From Sabellastarte sp. h YS-2021 (Eukaryota > Annelida > Polychaeta > Sabellida > Sabellidae), in assembly GCA_964017235.1 (NCBI GenBank), contig OZ024929.1, positions 156,473,609 to 156,537,608 of the forward strand: 64,000 nt of DNA, written 5' to 3'. A program made the translations under genes and the position numbers. Below are positions 12,358 through 25,440 of this stretch, piece after piece (the first letter of the stretch is position 1; each line of letters opens with the position of its first letter). The notes beneath the pieces are model-generated. The model saw nothing but the letters and a program-made list of their open reading frames with translations. It made no database searches and was not told where the DNA came from.

Positions 12358-15300
12358 ATGAGGAGATCAAAGAAGTCAAGAAAACACAGTGTCAAAGTTT
12401 GTTGGATGAGGTTAAACAGCTGCCTTCCCCACTTTGGACGGGGACCCCCATGTCAGATGAGCAAGAGGAAGTCCCATTTACTAACCTCTGATGTTTGGGA
12501 ACCTGAGTTACGCTCAATAGGTGACATGAGTGAGGAGTTGGTGATAATTTCAGCGCAGTTTTGGAGAAGAAATGTTCCCTTGAAACGTCAGGTGGACACA
12601 AGACTCATGGAGTTGGACCAGGAGGACAGGACTGTGGTGCAAGGTAAACATCTAAAGTTTAGAGAGACATAAAGAAAATCATGTAAAGGTTGATATTAAT
12701 TGGCCTCATGAGTTTTGTTATTCTTCTGAATGGTCGTGTCCATCACATGATGATTTAACTGTAATGCAGTTTAGTCAGAGGTTTGTAGGTTGTATTTTGG
12801 AAGAAGATAATAAAGGGGCTAGGCAAAATGTGCTTTTGTATCTTCAGCAATTATTCCAGGATGCCCAAGAGACCAATTGGTACACAGCAAAATGTGGGTA
12901 CAAAATTTTGTTTTTGGAAATGAAATGGGGTAAGGTTTCATGGAAAGGTAAAGTTCATCAAATAGAAGCTAGGTATACCCAACGACCTATACATCCATCT
13001 CAATCTTTACACCAAGGGTAACTGCATACATGAGGGCGAACATATGGATGGACACGTTTTGTAGAAGCATGCTTGCACATATTGTTATAGAATGGTCGAG
13101 AGATTTTGCTATCATACAGAACTTTTTTGTAATAGAATACAGACGAAAGAAAAAAATGATTAGTAGGCACAGGTTCATATGTTCTGACAGCCAGCTTTCA
13201 ATTTTGCATGATTCTGTTTCTACTCAGTATTTTTTTTGTTAAATTTGGGTGTTAAAGTTCCTTCTCTTGTAGTCAAAACTTGTTAAAACTTGTTTCCAAG
13301 AATGTAAAACTGACTGTTAGATCTAGAGAATTTATGGCTTCAAATACTCAGGCATGGTGGGCCAATGTTGGGAAATATGTAAATAATATACAAAATGTGT
13401 CAGATAATGATCATAAAGCATGGCACGATAGTACTGAACCTGTAATGGAGATTGAGGCATATGATAATGTATGGCAAAGTAGAAGTGATCAAGCTACTGT
13501 GTCCTTTAATGGGGCATTCGTAACAATGCAACTTTGGTGGCTTGTGATGGGGTTGAGTGTTCATGTTATATGAAAGGATACTCCAGTACCTTAGCCCTGA
13601 TAAATTGTCAGAATACTGGCTATCCTGATGATAACACAATAACTGAATGATACTGTAGGCTGTCTGTGCCTCTTGAGAAATTACACATTTCTCTATTATT
13701 AACTCATCCCAAGAGCAACAATAGTCGCAGGGTTATTGAAAACCTTACCTACCCTGAGGGTCATTCGGCTAACAGAAATGTTTCTTCAGATGTATATGAT
13801 GGCTATGGTTTTGACCTCTCTTATCGGACAATTAGGTGATGATGTTTTGCTCTGTAAACTAGACATAAGTTGAGCTTTTCGAAATTTACAAAGTGACCTT
13901 AGGGATTATTGTGTAATGGACTTGGGACCATAGCTATTATGATGATGCAAGCATTGCATTCAGATATAAATATGGCAATGCACAGATGCAGAGACTTGGA
14001 GATATGATTAGACATTCAATTTTCACAACTTTGTTAACACAATGGTACGCAGTCTCTCCCTATATTGATGATATCATTGGTGTTCAGAATGCTATTGATG
14101 CTCAAAAAGTGTTCGACACCCTGAAGGCATTAGTTGAAACTCTAACCTACCAAATACAACAAGAAGTTAATTTCCCCGGCAAAGCAGGTTATTTGCATGG
14201 GCATCATGGTTGATGTTAAAGGAACATGTTAAAAATTCCGGATGACAAAATGAAAGAAATTAAAGAATTATGTTCTCAATGGTTAACAAAAATAATTCGG
14301 GTTTCCAAGTGCCACATACAGTCCTTGTTAGAAAAATTGTTATATTTTCATCATTGTGTTTGACCCTCAAGACTTATTGCTAACTGAATGCTTGAAACCC
14401 TCAGAAGATCCCATAATTCCGATCAAATTGTCTTGAATGAATTTTTTCAATGCGATATTGCTTGGTTTAATGTTTTTTTAGACAAATTTAATGGTAAAAT
14501 CATCATCTACAACCAGGGTTCTCCTCAAGTGCATGTTTTTGTAGATACTCCACTCTTGGGGGTTGGGCTATTTGAGGTGAGAGGGTCTACACTGCCACAT
14601 ATCCACTGGGATTCACTTCAGATCTGTCCATTGTCCATTTAGAACTCATTAACATTCGGGTATGTTAAATATTTGGGGGAAATATTGCATGGATAAATAA
14701 ACTGGTCAAGCTGTGGTATGAGAATGATGCAGTAGTGCATATTTTAACAACAGGTAAAACCAGAGATGAGAAACTGGCTTTGTATGCAAGGTCTATTTGG
14801 CTGCAGACAGTCACTAAACATATACAAATACAATATAGCCATGTGGTTGGTGTTGACAATTTGTATGCTGATAGACTTTCTAGATGATTTTCTAGGACTA
14901 TTGAACCTGACGATAAAAGCATTTTAGAGGGTAAACTCTGGTACCCTGTTTTATATAATTATTTTATTTCAAATTAAAATATATAATTTCAGATAACATG
15001 CTGGCTTCAGCCCTTTTGACCTCTGCTACTAAGTGGCTGTACACAGCTTTCAGGGCAAGGACACATATTGCCTATAGATCTCAATTTAGATTGTTCATAA
15101 CTCTTTGCATCTACCCATTAGTACCAGAATTTACATCTCTTTCATATATACTGATGTTTGTAGAGTTTTTGAATATGCAAGGGTTATGTTATCCCACAAA
15201 AATACCCATGTGTAAGCACTGAGGCATTATTTTGCATTTTCTTCTTTGTCTGCTTATAATGTGAATCATTAAAAAATAAAAATGTTGCTGAAGCAATTGC

Positions 15301-15905
15301 TATGAATGCTACATATAGTCCACACCTGAAGGGTGTCATTACCATTCCGATTTTAAAGAATATTGTGATGCAATATGCTAATGTCAAGCAATGCTGCATG
15401 GCATACTTTTTGAATCAATTTTCCTCCTGGAAGTTTTTGATATTTGAGGCTAGCCAGTGTTGTCCCTTTTTCTTGTAAAATTTCTTTACATAAAGTGTTG
15501 CTTTGTAAGCATTTTATTAAATCGCCTGTGGGATTTAAAGTACATATCCCTAGTACAAAAACACATCAGTTATACTATCAATATCACAAAATATTCATTC
15601 CATTTATTAAGGCTTCTTCCTTATGCTCTGTTACAGCTTTGCTGTGTTTTAGGTCATATCCAGCAAATTAAGATTCTCCAGCGTTTATCATTCCTAGAGC
15701 TAGTAAAATGTTCCCCTTCTGGCTTTCACAGTTTGGCAGACATTGGTGAAAAATATTGTGTCTTTAAAACTACAGCCTTCAGCTTTTACCTTCCATACAT
15801 TCAGAAGAAGTGAAGCCACTTTATCTTTTAATAATGGTGTGGCATGTGAGGATATCCGTTTACAAGGTAGTTGGAAGAGTGATGATATTTATAAATATTT
15901 GTAAT
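12358..15905 (+). mobile_element. DIRS-like tyrosine-recombinase retrotransposon 1 (decayed)
   Basis: Ordered pieces of a DIRS/Ngaro-type element, all on the plus strand with many stops. A gag-like region lies at 12358-13020 (low certainty). The RT begins around 13680 with SNNSRRVIENLTYPEGHS and KLDIS, followed by the catalytic YIDDIIG near 14060. RNase H lies at about 14380-14890 (IAWFNVFLDKFNGKII, then GVDNLYADRLSR). The tyrosine recombinase starts near 15000 and closes at about 15785-15905 with TFHTFRRSEATLSFN and LQGSWKSDDIYKYL. These carry the HxxR box and the nucleophile tyrosine. DIRS elements integrate with this recombinase rather than a DDE integrase. Terminal repeats were not identified. 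Confidence 0.85.
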
Positions 15906-16506
15906 CTACCAATGCTGCACATAAAGTTGCTTCTTCTGCTCAAACTTTACTAGAGCATACCTAAATTATTTGGGCTTGGGGCTTAATGCTTTTATTTCTA
16001 CTTGACTGTTATATATTGTTGTTAATTAATATTAGCAAAATTACTTCTGTTGTTGGCAGAAATATATGGCCCAATTATACGTACTTGTTTTTGTCTAGCA
16101 TTCATGTATTCCAATTCTTGTGCTTTGGATGTACGTATTGTTGTGGTCATGGTCCTGAGACTCTGTTGTTGTGTTATGGAACATATTGTTACATGGTCAT
16201 GGATTTGAATCTGTGAGCTGTATCTTACTTTAGAATTGGCTAAAATTATTGACCTGTATTTTACCTGAGGTGGTGAGGGGTCACTCTAGGCTTGGTTTAG
16301 CTTTATGACCTGGCACTGAAGGTCATCACAAGGTCATTATTTCCATTTATTATTTTTTATTAATAATCTACCACTGGTACTTGAGTTTGAAAGTGATATG
16401 CAGCATTCTAGACTCTTTACATTGATTTTGGGGTTTGAACAGTGGACCTGAGATCAAGTCTGACCAAGAACATGTAGGACTGTGATTTTACAACAGAAAA
16501 TCGAGG
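15906..16506. other. Probable 3' non-coding region of DIRS-like element 1
   Basis: It follows the recombinase end directly. There is no coding sequence, but it has repeated GACCTG/GGTCAT-type words like those after the second DIRS-like element (39700-39800). The assignment is inference. Confidence 0.35.
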
Positions 16507-17520
16507 TCACAGAGACTCTGTATTGAAAATTGGCATGCAAGTTATTTTCTTTATAAGAAAGACATTGCATTTAAGCAGAGAATAAGGTGCAACAGCCATA
16601 AGCAGTATTCCAAAATTCATCAGCTCATGCATGTAATAATGATCTTTATCACAGGAAGAAAGCATCAGCAGAAATGTAACGGTGTCCCAGGATATTATTA
16701 GGGAAGTGAAATTACAGTTTCGATAGTAAGCCTTTGAACTAAATCCAATGAATTCTGTTTTGTTAGGATTAAGTTTTAATTTACTAAATGACATCCATCT
16801 TTGAGCAACTTGGAGGCAAGAATCCAGTTTAGCCAGAGCAGAGGTTTCTTATGGAATAAATGAACAAATAACTTAGTGTAGTCAGCAAAAAATATAATTA
16901 AGTAGGGATGAGATCCAATGATTTTGCATAATAGAGAGTGTAAAAGTGTGAACAATAGTGGACCCAGCAATAATCCCTGAGTCCTCCTCAGAGGAACTTA
17001 TGTAAGTCAGATAGTGTTGTACTTTAACGGTCTGATAATGATCACTTAAGTAGAAAACAAACCACTTAAGGGCAGAACCAGTGAGACCAAACCAAGATAT
17101 TAGATATCCAAGTTTTGAAGATCTATGGCATCAAAATCAGCTGAAAAGTCTTTGTACACAAAGATAAAGTATTGGGCCAAGAGAAAAACCCTGCGGAAAC
17201 CAAACTGAGTAACCTACCTTGATGGTATGATCTGAAGCAGCCAAGTTACAGATCACTGAAACCATAGTATGTGTACCAAACCAAACTGTGTTACCTACCT
17301 TGAGTGTATGATTTGAACCAGTCAAGTGACTGATACCATAGTATGTGTACAATCTGTTTAACAGAATGGTGTTGTCAGTGGTATTAAAAGCAGCAGAGAT
17401 CAATGAGTGTGAGCTGTAACAGACCCTCTAGGTATATTGAGATCATTTTGTACATTGAGGAGGGTACTTTCCGTGGAATGATGTTTTTTATAAACTGATT
17501 AAAAACCAGTAATAAGACCA
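16507..17520 (-). pseudogene. L2-like LINE fragment with internal duplication
   Basis: Minus-strand RT debris: FNTTDNTILLNRLYTYYGIS (from the AAFDTIDH block), then LGPLLFTLLHSLL, then FADYTKLFVH, then SFSKLKLNPNKTEF. A stretch of about 85 bp is duplicated in tandem around 17200-17350, since ACCTTGATGGTATGATCTG and ACCTTGAGTGTATGATTTG occur with the same flanks. Frames are broken throughout. Confidence 0.75.
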
Positions 17521-17954
17521 GCCTCATCAAGAATGGTTTCTACCCTTTGAAGAAGCTTTGAGATAAAATGAGGTTGTAAATGGGCCTGTGTTTTTTATAG
17601 AGTTGGGGGCGCACATGCATCTTCCAACTCTATACTGTTCTGTGTTTTTGCAAGTCATTGTCCTCGAATTTCTGGCGTTTCGAGTGCTAACTAATTGCCG
17701 TTTTTGGAGAGTTTTGAATAATTATAACTAATCGATCGATCAATGTCTTGGCCATTCTTTCATCACTTTAATAAAAATTTGTGAACAAATTTCTTTTTTT
17801 GACATGCATAATCCCTTGAACTTACAATTTCACTTCCGGTGGCTATAAACATGGCAGCGGAAAATTAAAAACACTTAATATTCAGCGTTTTATTACATGT
17901 CTGACACAAAGCAATAAGAAGTTATTGTAGTATAGTATAATCGGGTTTAAACTA
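17521..17954. other. Unassigned spacer
   Basis: No coding or repeat structure recognised. It ends at a palindromic MITE. Confidence 0.4.
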
Positions 17955-18505
17955 CAGGGGCCGATTTCACAAAGGGACTTAAGCCCAGATTTAGACTTAA
18001 ATTTAAGACTTTGGTCTTAAATTTATGTTAAGTCTGTGGTCTTAGACTTAGCGGATTTCACAAAGCAGCTAAGTCCATGAAATTGCTAAGTCAGTGGACT
18101 TAACTTTAAGTCTGGAAGGTAGTGGGCTTAAATTTTGTAAAGAGGACTTAAATATGGCCGCCATAAACTTTTCTCCACTTCAAAATTTGAAATGGCAGGA
18201 AATAAAGTGTAATTATACAGAACACCTTACTGAAGTGGTCTTTGGGAAGTTTATATGATGTAATAAGGTTTTCTATTTCAAAACAGCACTTATTCTTAGA
18301 AAAAATGCATCAAATGAAGGATATAAAAGGTCATATGACACAGAAAACCACTGTGGTTATTTGATAAGCTTGGACTTAGCTAAGTCACCCTATTGTGAAA
18401 TCCATTTAAGTCCCAGACCTAGCTAAGACCAAAGTCTTAGATTTAAGTCTCTGACTTAGCCAAAAAAGGGACTTAGTTTAAGTCCTTTAGTGAAATCGGC
18501 CCCAG
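17955..18505. mobile_element. Palindromic TIR MITE, copy 1 (TSD CAG)
   Basis: A 545-bp element (17958-18502) with terminal inverted repeats GGGCCGATTTCAC / GTGAAATCGGCCC is flanked by CAG on both sides. The whole element is close to a long palindrome built from GACTTA/TAAGTC words and contains the internal marker ATATGGCCGCCAT. No coding capacity. A 3-bp CWG duplication is a known PIF/Harbinger habit, but no transposase is present, so the superfamily is inference. It is nearly identical in layout to the copy at 56626-57179. Confidence 0.88.
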
Positions 18506-18706
18506 AAAATATCTACAGCAAAGAAATTGATCAAAAAAAAAAGATTCTGAAAGAAATAAGACATTGCTGAAACTTGTCCCATTTTCGCCCATGGTGATCA
18601 ATCAACAGAGGTGAATTAAGTATCATATTTGCATGAACTTAGTTAAGATCTCATCGATACTGATAATGTTCACACTGCCCCATACTTATGACGCTGTGTA
18701 CATGGA

Positions 18707-21350
18707 GTGAATACCCCCTGCAAAATAAATATGGGGAAACTGGCCAAATCAAGCTCTAAAGACTGTGCAAACGATGAAGGTAGTGCTTTTGAAATTGCAG
18801 AAATTAGGGAAACATTATCACTAATTACAGAAAAATTAGATGAACTACAGACAGTTTATATTTTTGGTGACTTTAATATCAATCTGTTAAAATGTGGTTC
18901 TCACCCTGGTACACAGAAATTTATTGATGTGATGTATATTGCTGGTGTGTTTCCCCTGATCAATAAACCCACCAGAATAACAGAGGATTCAGCAACAATT
19001 ATTGACAACGTTATCACAAATAACCTGAAGGGTAATACAATAAGTGGTATTCCTATAAATGACATTAGCAATCACTTACTAGTTTTTGTTATTACCAAAC
19101 ATGTTGTTGTTAAAAAGACAGTTGCTGTGTCAGCAGTCAGGCATAATACTGGTGCATGCCAGTTGATTAACTTAAGAAAAGCATTATCTAACATTAATTG
19201 GAATGTTGTGTATGAAACAAATGATGTAGACATTGCATACAATAATTTTGTTCATATATACACACAATTATTTAATGAATGTTGTCCTGTGAGGAAGTAT
19301 AAATACAATAATGATTTCTCTGATAAACCATGGTTCACACAGACTTCTAAATGCTTGTAAAAAAAGAATAAACTATACAAAAATTTTCTTCGGTGCAGAT
19401 GAACTGTACATTTAGACAAGTACAAAAGGTATAAAAATAAAGTGACAGGAATTTTAAGATGTGAAGAAAAAATATATTACAATAATGTATTGTTAAATCA
19501 TAAAAAATGACACAAAGGGTACATGGAAAATATTAAATAATCTTATTAAGAAAAAAGAAGCTAATAGTAATTTTCCTGAAAAGTTTATGAGTGATGGTAA
19601 GCCAGTTGAAGGAAGTAAGGACATTGCAGATGGTTTTAATGAATTTTTTAATAATGTGGGGCCAAACATAGGAAAAAAATATTGTTCAACCTAATGAAGA
19701 TGTGAGTATATTTGATATCCTGAAAAATGGTACAGTAAATTCAATGTTTTTGTCAAATATAATTGCAGATGAGTTAATGATAACTGTTATATCTAGTAAA
19801 AATAAATTTTCAAAAGATTATAATGATATTGATATATTTGTGGTCAAGTCTACTTTTGATGCTGTGGTGCAGCCATTTTTATATATATGTAATCTATCAT
19901 TTACCAAAGGAGTTTTCCCAGATGAAATGAAGATAGCTAAAGTTGTTCCATTGTTTAAATCAGGAGATGATAATACTTTCAATAACTTTAGACCTGTTTC
20001 CCTCTTACCACAATTCTCTAAAATCTTAAAAAAATTATTTGACAAAAGATTAAGTGCATTTGTTGAAAAACTGCTATATTAACTGATTCACAATATGGTT
20101 TCCGAAATAAAAGATCAACTTCATTGGCATTATTAGAAATAGTAAAAAAGTTAAGAGCAAGTATTGATAGCAAGAAAGTACCTGTTGGTGTATTTATTGA
20201 CTTGAAAAAGGCATTTGACACAATAGATCATTCCGTCCTGCTTCAAAAATTAGAATACTATGGTACTAGAGGTCTACCTCATGTCATCATATCTAGAAAA
20301 TAGGAAACAGTATGTTTGTGTAAATAATGTCAAATGTGAATTGTTAAAAGTAAAATGTGGTGTCCCACAAGGTTCCATTCTAGGCCCAAAACTCTTCATC
20401 TTATATATTAATAATATATGTAATATTTCACCAGTTCTGTTTACAGATGATACAAGTCTGTTAATAATAATCTGCTAATTGCACTGCTAATAACATACAC
20501 ACAGTATGTAAAATCGTCGCATGTGAATTAAACAAGCTAAATTGTTGGTTTGTAGTTAACAAGCTGTCATTAAACCTGTCAAAAACCAATTATATGATTT
20601 TTACAAAACAAAATGTTCCTAAAAATATAGAGGTGTCTATACATAGCCATAAAATTGAGAGAGGGTTCTTCACTAAATTTTGGGTGTTTTATAGATTGTA
20701 ATTTAAATTGGAAAGAGCAAATTATACATGTTAAGAAAAAAGTTTTAAAAGGCAAATGTATCAGGTACAAAGTTAGATGGAAGTTGAATGAAACAGCACT
20801 CTGAACTTTATATCATACACTTATTGAACCTTATTTACAATATTGCTCTAAAATCTGGGGAGTAGCAAACAAGTCTTATATTTCCCAAATTCTTGTTGTA
20901 CAAAAAAGAGCAGTTAGATTAATATGTAAAGTAAATAAGTTAACTAATACAAATATGTTTATTTAAAAAATTAAAGGTATTAAAGTTTACAGACTTAGTA
21001 GATTACAAAATTGGTTTATTGATGTATAAGGCTAAACATGATTCTTTACCTTCTGGTAAAACAAGCTTTTTTTCAAATTAATTCTGTAAATGAATATTTT
21101 ACCTGACAGATAGATAAATTTTATGTAACATTTGCTAGAACAACCCTTAAAGCAAAGTGTGTCAATATATGGTGTGAAACTTTGGAATAGTCTTGATGTA
21201 AATTTAAGAAAATTATTATGACTTAATTATATAAATAAATTTAGTTGAAAAATGCATTAAATAGTTTTAGTTTAAGAGCTGCTGATGAAGTATTATAGGG
21301 GTTGGCTTTCATACAAGTAACTGGTTACTTCAGCCACCTCCTTTTCCTCC
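18707..21350 (+). pseudogene. Jockey/Daphne-like LINE (decayed)
   Basis: A plus-strand non-LTR retrotransposon. The endonuclease part is at 18840-19130 (IFGDFNINLLK, LINKPTRIT, SNHLLVF). The RT starts near 19880 (FTKGVFPDEMKIAKVVPLFK, NFRPVSLLPQFSKILKKLF). Then come GFRNKRS and IDLKKAFDTIDHS in another frame around 20090-20230, CGVPQGSILGPKLF at 20360, and FTDDTSLL at 20440. The final coding traces are at 20820-21200. Several frameshifts and stops are present. The 3' region ends with a T-rich tract and TTATC repeats near 21480-21520. It is a different lineage from the L2-like copies, judged by the RT motifs. Confidence 0.8.
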
Positions 21351-22215
21351 AAGGTTTTTTATATATATATTTGCATGTTTATATTATTATAAATAAGAAA
21401 CAAAGTAAATGAGGTACTTAAGAATTATTTATAAATTTACTTAAACCATACTTGGGTAGAATTAATCTTATTATTTATATTCTTTATTTTCTTTATTTAT
21501 CTTATCTTTATCTTATCTTATAACCTTTTGAACTAAAACAGTACTGACAAGATCTATCCGGGCCGGCTGCAGCCAAACACAAAATTCATCAAGGAAAATA
21601 TTTAACCCCGGAAAATGCAAGAATTGACAATCGAAAATATTTACAGGGATGTTACCAAAATGGCTTTATCTCTGAAACTACTTAATGGATTTTCTTCCAA
21701 CAAAAAGCAACAGAAAGTGTATTGAATAACATCAAAAATGGTTTGAATATTATATTTGTAGCTGAAATAAAATAATCTCAAAAACTTCTTTCAACAAAAT
21801 TGTAGTAAAATATAGGTTGCCAAGTCTTTGGCTTCTTGAAATATTTTAACTATACATTGCAAGAAATGAAATAGAAGTTTATAAACTTCAAATACCGCCA
21901 GCATTCGTTAGGAGAGGGTTATATTATTCAACAGAACAATTCTAAATATAAAATATGTAGTTGAAATGATATCCAGCAAGAAATATTAAGGACAAAATTG
22001 TTAAGTCTTCAATATTGCTCATTCATTCGTACCCGCACAAACAGCAAGTATATGAATTCACATATTTTCAGGTCACTGAATTTTGACACCCAGTGATGCC
22101 AGCACCATTGTTAGCAAATCCCAATATAGATGCACTTATTTATTTTCATGTCAGGTTGACTGATCACCTCCGCCAGTGTATTATGGTGTCTCTTGAATAC
22201 TTTCTTTGGCTTTAG
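21351..22215. other. AT-rich unassigned sequence
   Basis: Contains TTATC-type repeats near 21480-21520 that may be the tail of the preceding LINE. Otherwise nothing is recognised. Confidence 0.4.
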
Positions 22216-22254
22216 ATTTTTAAGCGCGAGAAGAGCTCACACTTCTACAGATCA

Positions 22255-22500
22255 CTTTTTTTTGTCTCCGGACTTTGATGAAATTTACCTGTGCAGTCTG
22301 AATTTTCCTCTGTTGCTCTCCAATACCTAAAAGAACACATGTGCTTTTGCCTTTTCCCCATACATATATCCTTTTGTCTCCAGACATTAAAGACATTGAC
22401 AACATCTGTGCATTCTGAATTCCCCTCTCTTGCTCTCCAATAGTTAAAAGGACACATGTCCTTTTGTCTTTTTCCCATACATATGTCCTTCTTGCATCGG
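22255..22500. repeat. Tandem repeat, period about 118 bp, about two units
   Basis: Two adjacent units share TTTTGTCTCC, TTGCTCTCCAATA, ACACATGT and CCCATACATAT in the same order. Minus-strand open frames over it simply repeat the same peptide twice and are a by-product. Confidence 0.8.
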
Positions 22501-22531
22501 ACTTTCAGGAATTGTGGCACAGAGTGGTGAC

Positions 22532-23313
22532 TACCCAGTAAACATTTGAAACATTTTTAAAAGGTTTAAATATTTGCAAAACATTATTAAAACATATAGT
22601 TAAACTCTATTTTATCGTTTTCTAAATGTTTTCAAGAAATCATTTTTGCTGTAATGTTTAAAAAATGTTTTATAAACATTCTATTTACAAACCTTTTTAC
22701 TGAAAATGTTTATTAAACATTTATAAAATAACTCAATAACCTAGTTTGACTGGAAACATTTTTAGGCATTTATAAAATAGCTAAAGGAATAAAGGTTATG
22801 CTGGATATGTTCATTATAAAAATGAACATTCATTATGAAATGGTTTATAAACAGTACACATAAATTGTTTAAAAGACATTGTTGATCAAGTGTTTTAAAA
22901 GCATTCTATCAAAAATGTTTTTTTAAACCCATATTTTCAGAATGCTCATTGAACCTTCACCTTCAAACATGTCCAAACAAAGATGGCGGTGAGCAATAAT
23001 GGGGGATTTTAGAGGACTAAAAGTAAGAATTGAATGTTGGCACAATTTCTAAGCCACTATCATACAATTTTAGACATGAAAATAATATTTTGAAGATATT
23101 GAATTTGACCCCCGAATTCAGACATTAATATGTTCATTTGTAACGTTTTTCTAACATTTAACATGTATCATTAAACGTTTAATAAAAGGTATATATAAAA
23201 TGTTTTAAAAACATTTCATTATAAATGGTTTTCATACCCATCATTTTTTAACCTTTGGTTGGCAAATGTTGCCTACTAAACGTTTGAAAAACCAAAAAAA
23301 AGTTTACTGGGTA
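22532..23313. mobile_element. TIR element 'a': CCCAGTAAAC termini, TA duplication
   Basis: A 778-bp element (22534-23311) bounded by CCCAGTAAAC and GTTTACTGGG and flanked by TA on both sides. The interior is crowded with short words such as AAACATTT, AAATGTTT and AAACGTTT, concentrated toward both ends. No coding capacity. The TA target suggests Tc1/mariner-type mobilisation, but no transposase is present, so that is inference. A fragment of a related end lies at about 55353-55440. Confidence 0.8.
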
Positions 23314-23321
23314 TCTGTCTG

Positions 23322-23400
23322 CTCACTGAAGTTAAGCAGCAATGGGCTATGTTGGTACTTGGATGGGTGATTGTCTCAGTTTGGGACCAGCTGTGGGATG
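23322..23400 (+). mobile_element. 5S-rRNA-derived sequence (SINE3-like or 5S pseudogene)
   Basis: Contains CACTGAAGTTAAGCAGCA and GTACTTGGATGGGTGA, the internal promoter region of 5S rRNA, in the right order and spacing. The first third of the 5S gene is missing. It is followed by unrelated sequence ending near 23520, which would fit a 5S-derived SINE better than a simple pseudogene. The left end abuts TIR element 'a'. From 23400 to 23780 nothing else is recognised. Confidence 0.75.
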
Positions 23401-23789
23401 TGTCTAAGTTGGAACCTCTTTCTGTCATGACACTTAAATTCTAGTGCACTACTCATGTCTCTGATGGCTTTTGCACTCGCGCTAGGGGACCAAAATACCT
23501 TTTGGCCTTGTTTTCTTTCCTATCTTACAAACAAGAACACTCAAAGAGTGCAGACCTCTACCGTGTATTAGTGTAATGATAAAAAATCCTTCATCCAGAT
23601 TGTGATCTGAATCACTTTCAATATTTTATCATCTGTAGGTAGTAAGGCTGAAAGGCAAATACCAGATATTTGTTCTTCATTCGTTGATAGTACTATTCGA
23701 ATAGTATTTGTCAACAACGAATATTTGATTAGTTTTATTTGATTGCATTTAATATAAAGACCAAAAATCAATTATGAGGTACAAAATAT

Positions 23790-23843
23790 ATAGATAGATA
23801 GATGGGGGGGGGGGGGGGAGATAGATGGGGGAGATAGATAGAT
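23790..23843. repeat. GATA microsatellite with poly-G run
   Basis: AGATAGAT repeats are interrupted by a run of about 16 G. It lies at the 3' end of the adjacent minus-strand LINE and is probably its tail. Confidence 0.8.
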
Positions 23844-23844
23844 A

Positions 23845-25163
23845 TTATTTCAGGCTCAAGGCCCATATGTAAAAATAAAAGATTACAAAAAATATAATAA
23901 AGTAGATTATAAAACAGTTCATAAATACAAAACTACTAAAAGACCATAAAATCCTCAATAAAAAATATATCATGCATGTCAACCAAGTGTATATCGTGAA
24001 GTTTGCCAACACTTGTTTATTGCTCCAGAGCTCCTTGTATAAAAGTTATCACAAATGCTTTTCAAAATATCATTCTCAGAAGATTCTATACGGACTTTTA
24101 AATTGTACATATGCTTTCTCAACAATACTTTTACATAGTCTAAATTATTTGTAACAAACATTTCACTAGCACTGTCTCTGTAGTGATATCCCAGTAGTCT
24201 ACGTGTTATGTTATTATATGCAACTTTGAATTTGTTAAAATTTGCTTTGGTGTAATTAGCCCATAATGGACAACAATAAGCATTTGTAAAATAACTCTGA
24301 AATAGAGTTTTCTTTACTTCTGTAGAGCAGCAACCAAATTTTCTTAGCATAACATTTCCTTGGGCATATAGAGTCCTGGTTTGTTTCAATATTTCTTCAT
24401 CATCACGCAAATTTTCAGTCAGAATAACTCCAAGATATTTGACAGAAGTTATGTTTGGAATAGGTGTCCCAGCAAGAGACACTGCAGGACAAGTTAATTT
24501 GAACCTTTTAGGTTTGAAAACCACACAAAGTGATTTCTTTGCATTAAATACAATGTCATGATTGGAACCATAATCATAACAAACATTAACAATTTATTGG
24601 AGGGCCATGGTAGTGGGTGCCAAGATGCAAAGGTCATCAGCATAAAACAAATGATTTATGTAAACACCAACATTGCAACCAATGCCCAACTTTATAAGTG
24701 CTTTAGAGAGTTCATCAAGATATACTGCAAACAACCTAGGGGATAATATCCCACCTTGCCTGACACCATTTGTGATTCTAAAGCTATCTGACATACAAGA
24801 CCCCCACATAATACAAAACAACTGAGCTCTGTACCAGAAAACAATTATACGCACAAATAACAATGGTACGTTACGGTTTATTAGTTTAGTAAACAATGAC
24901 CAGTGATTCACACGGTCAAATGCTTTGGAAGCATCCAAAAAACAGGTGTACACAGGGCTATTTTGACTAGTATAATACTCAATAACATTCTTAATTGCAA
25001 AAATACACATATCAGTAGCATGTTTACTCTTAAAGCCAAACTGGTTGTCCGTTGTTTGAAGATATATGTCTAAGAAATCTAACAAAAGTAGTTCAAATAG
25101 CTTGGAACAGGTAGTGACAAGAGCAATAAAAATGCTGTGTCTTAAATAAACTTTTCTTTTCAT
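23845..25163 (-). pseudogene. Non-LTR retrotransposon, 5'-truncated, minus strand
   Basis: RT domain from 25163 downward: DNQFGFKSKHATDMCIFAI, FLDASKAFDRVNHW, NGVRQGGILSPRLFAVYLD and the active-site FYADDLCILAP. An in-frame TAA near 24594 follows, and the same frame then continues with VFKPKRFKLTCP, VKYLGVILTENLRDD and RKFGCCSTEVKKTLFQSY to a stop at 23979. The 5' endonuclease part is missing. The sequence is otherwise rather intact. This clade differs from the L2-like copies (FxDASKAFD and VRQGGILSP rather than VPQGSVLGP). I do not assign a name. Confidence 0.85.
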
Positions 25164-25440
25164 TGATGTGTTGTTTTTATGTTTTTTTTATGTGTTTACA
25201 TATTGCCGGTTTCATTTCCTTCCCAGCTATAGTCCTTTACCTTGCTACTTAGTTGCAAAAATATCATTCTGGTAAATTTTACTCAAACTTTTTTTACAGT
25301 GAATATGTAAAATTAAAGAGAAAAAACATCCCTCATTTCTACATATGAGTAATCAGACCTGTATAAAGATCTTGGGATTATAGAAGTGTGAGCAATATTA
25401 TGTTAAATAAGCCCACAAATGCTTTTCAAAACCATGATTC

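Noticed and set aside
15444-15813. Separate small genes at the end of DIRS-like element 1
   Set aside because: They are out-of-frame readings across the decayed recombinase gene.
22220-22520. Minus-strand protein with repeated MGKRQK peptides
   Set aside because: The peptide repeat is a by-product of the 118-bp DNA duplication.
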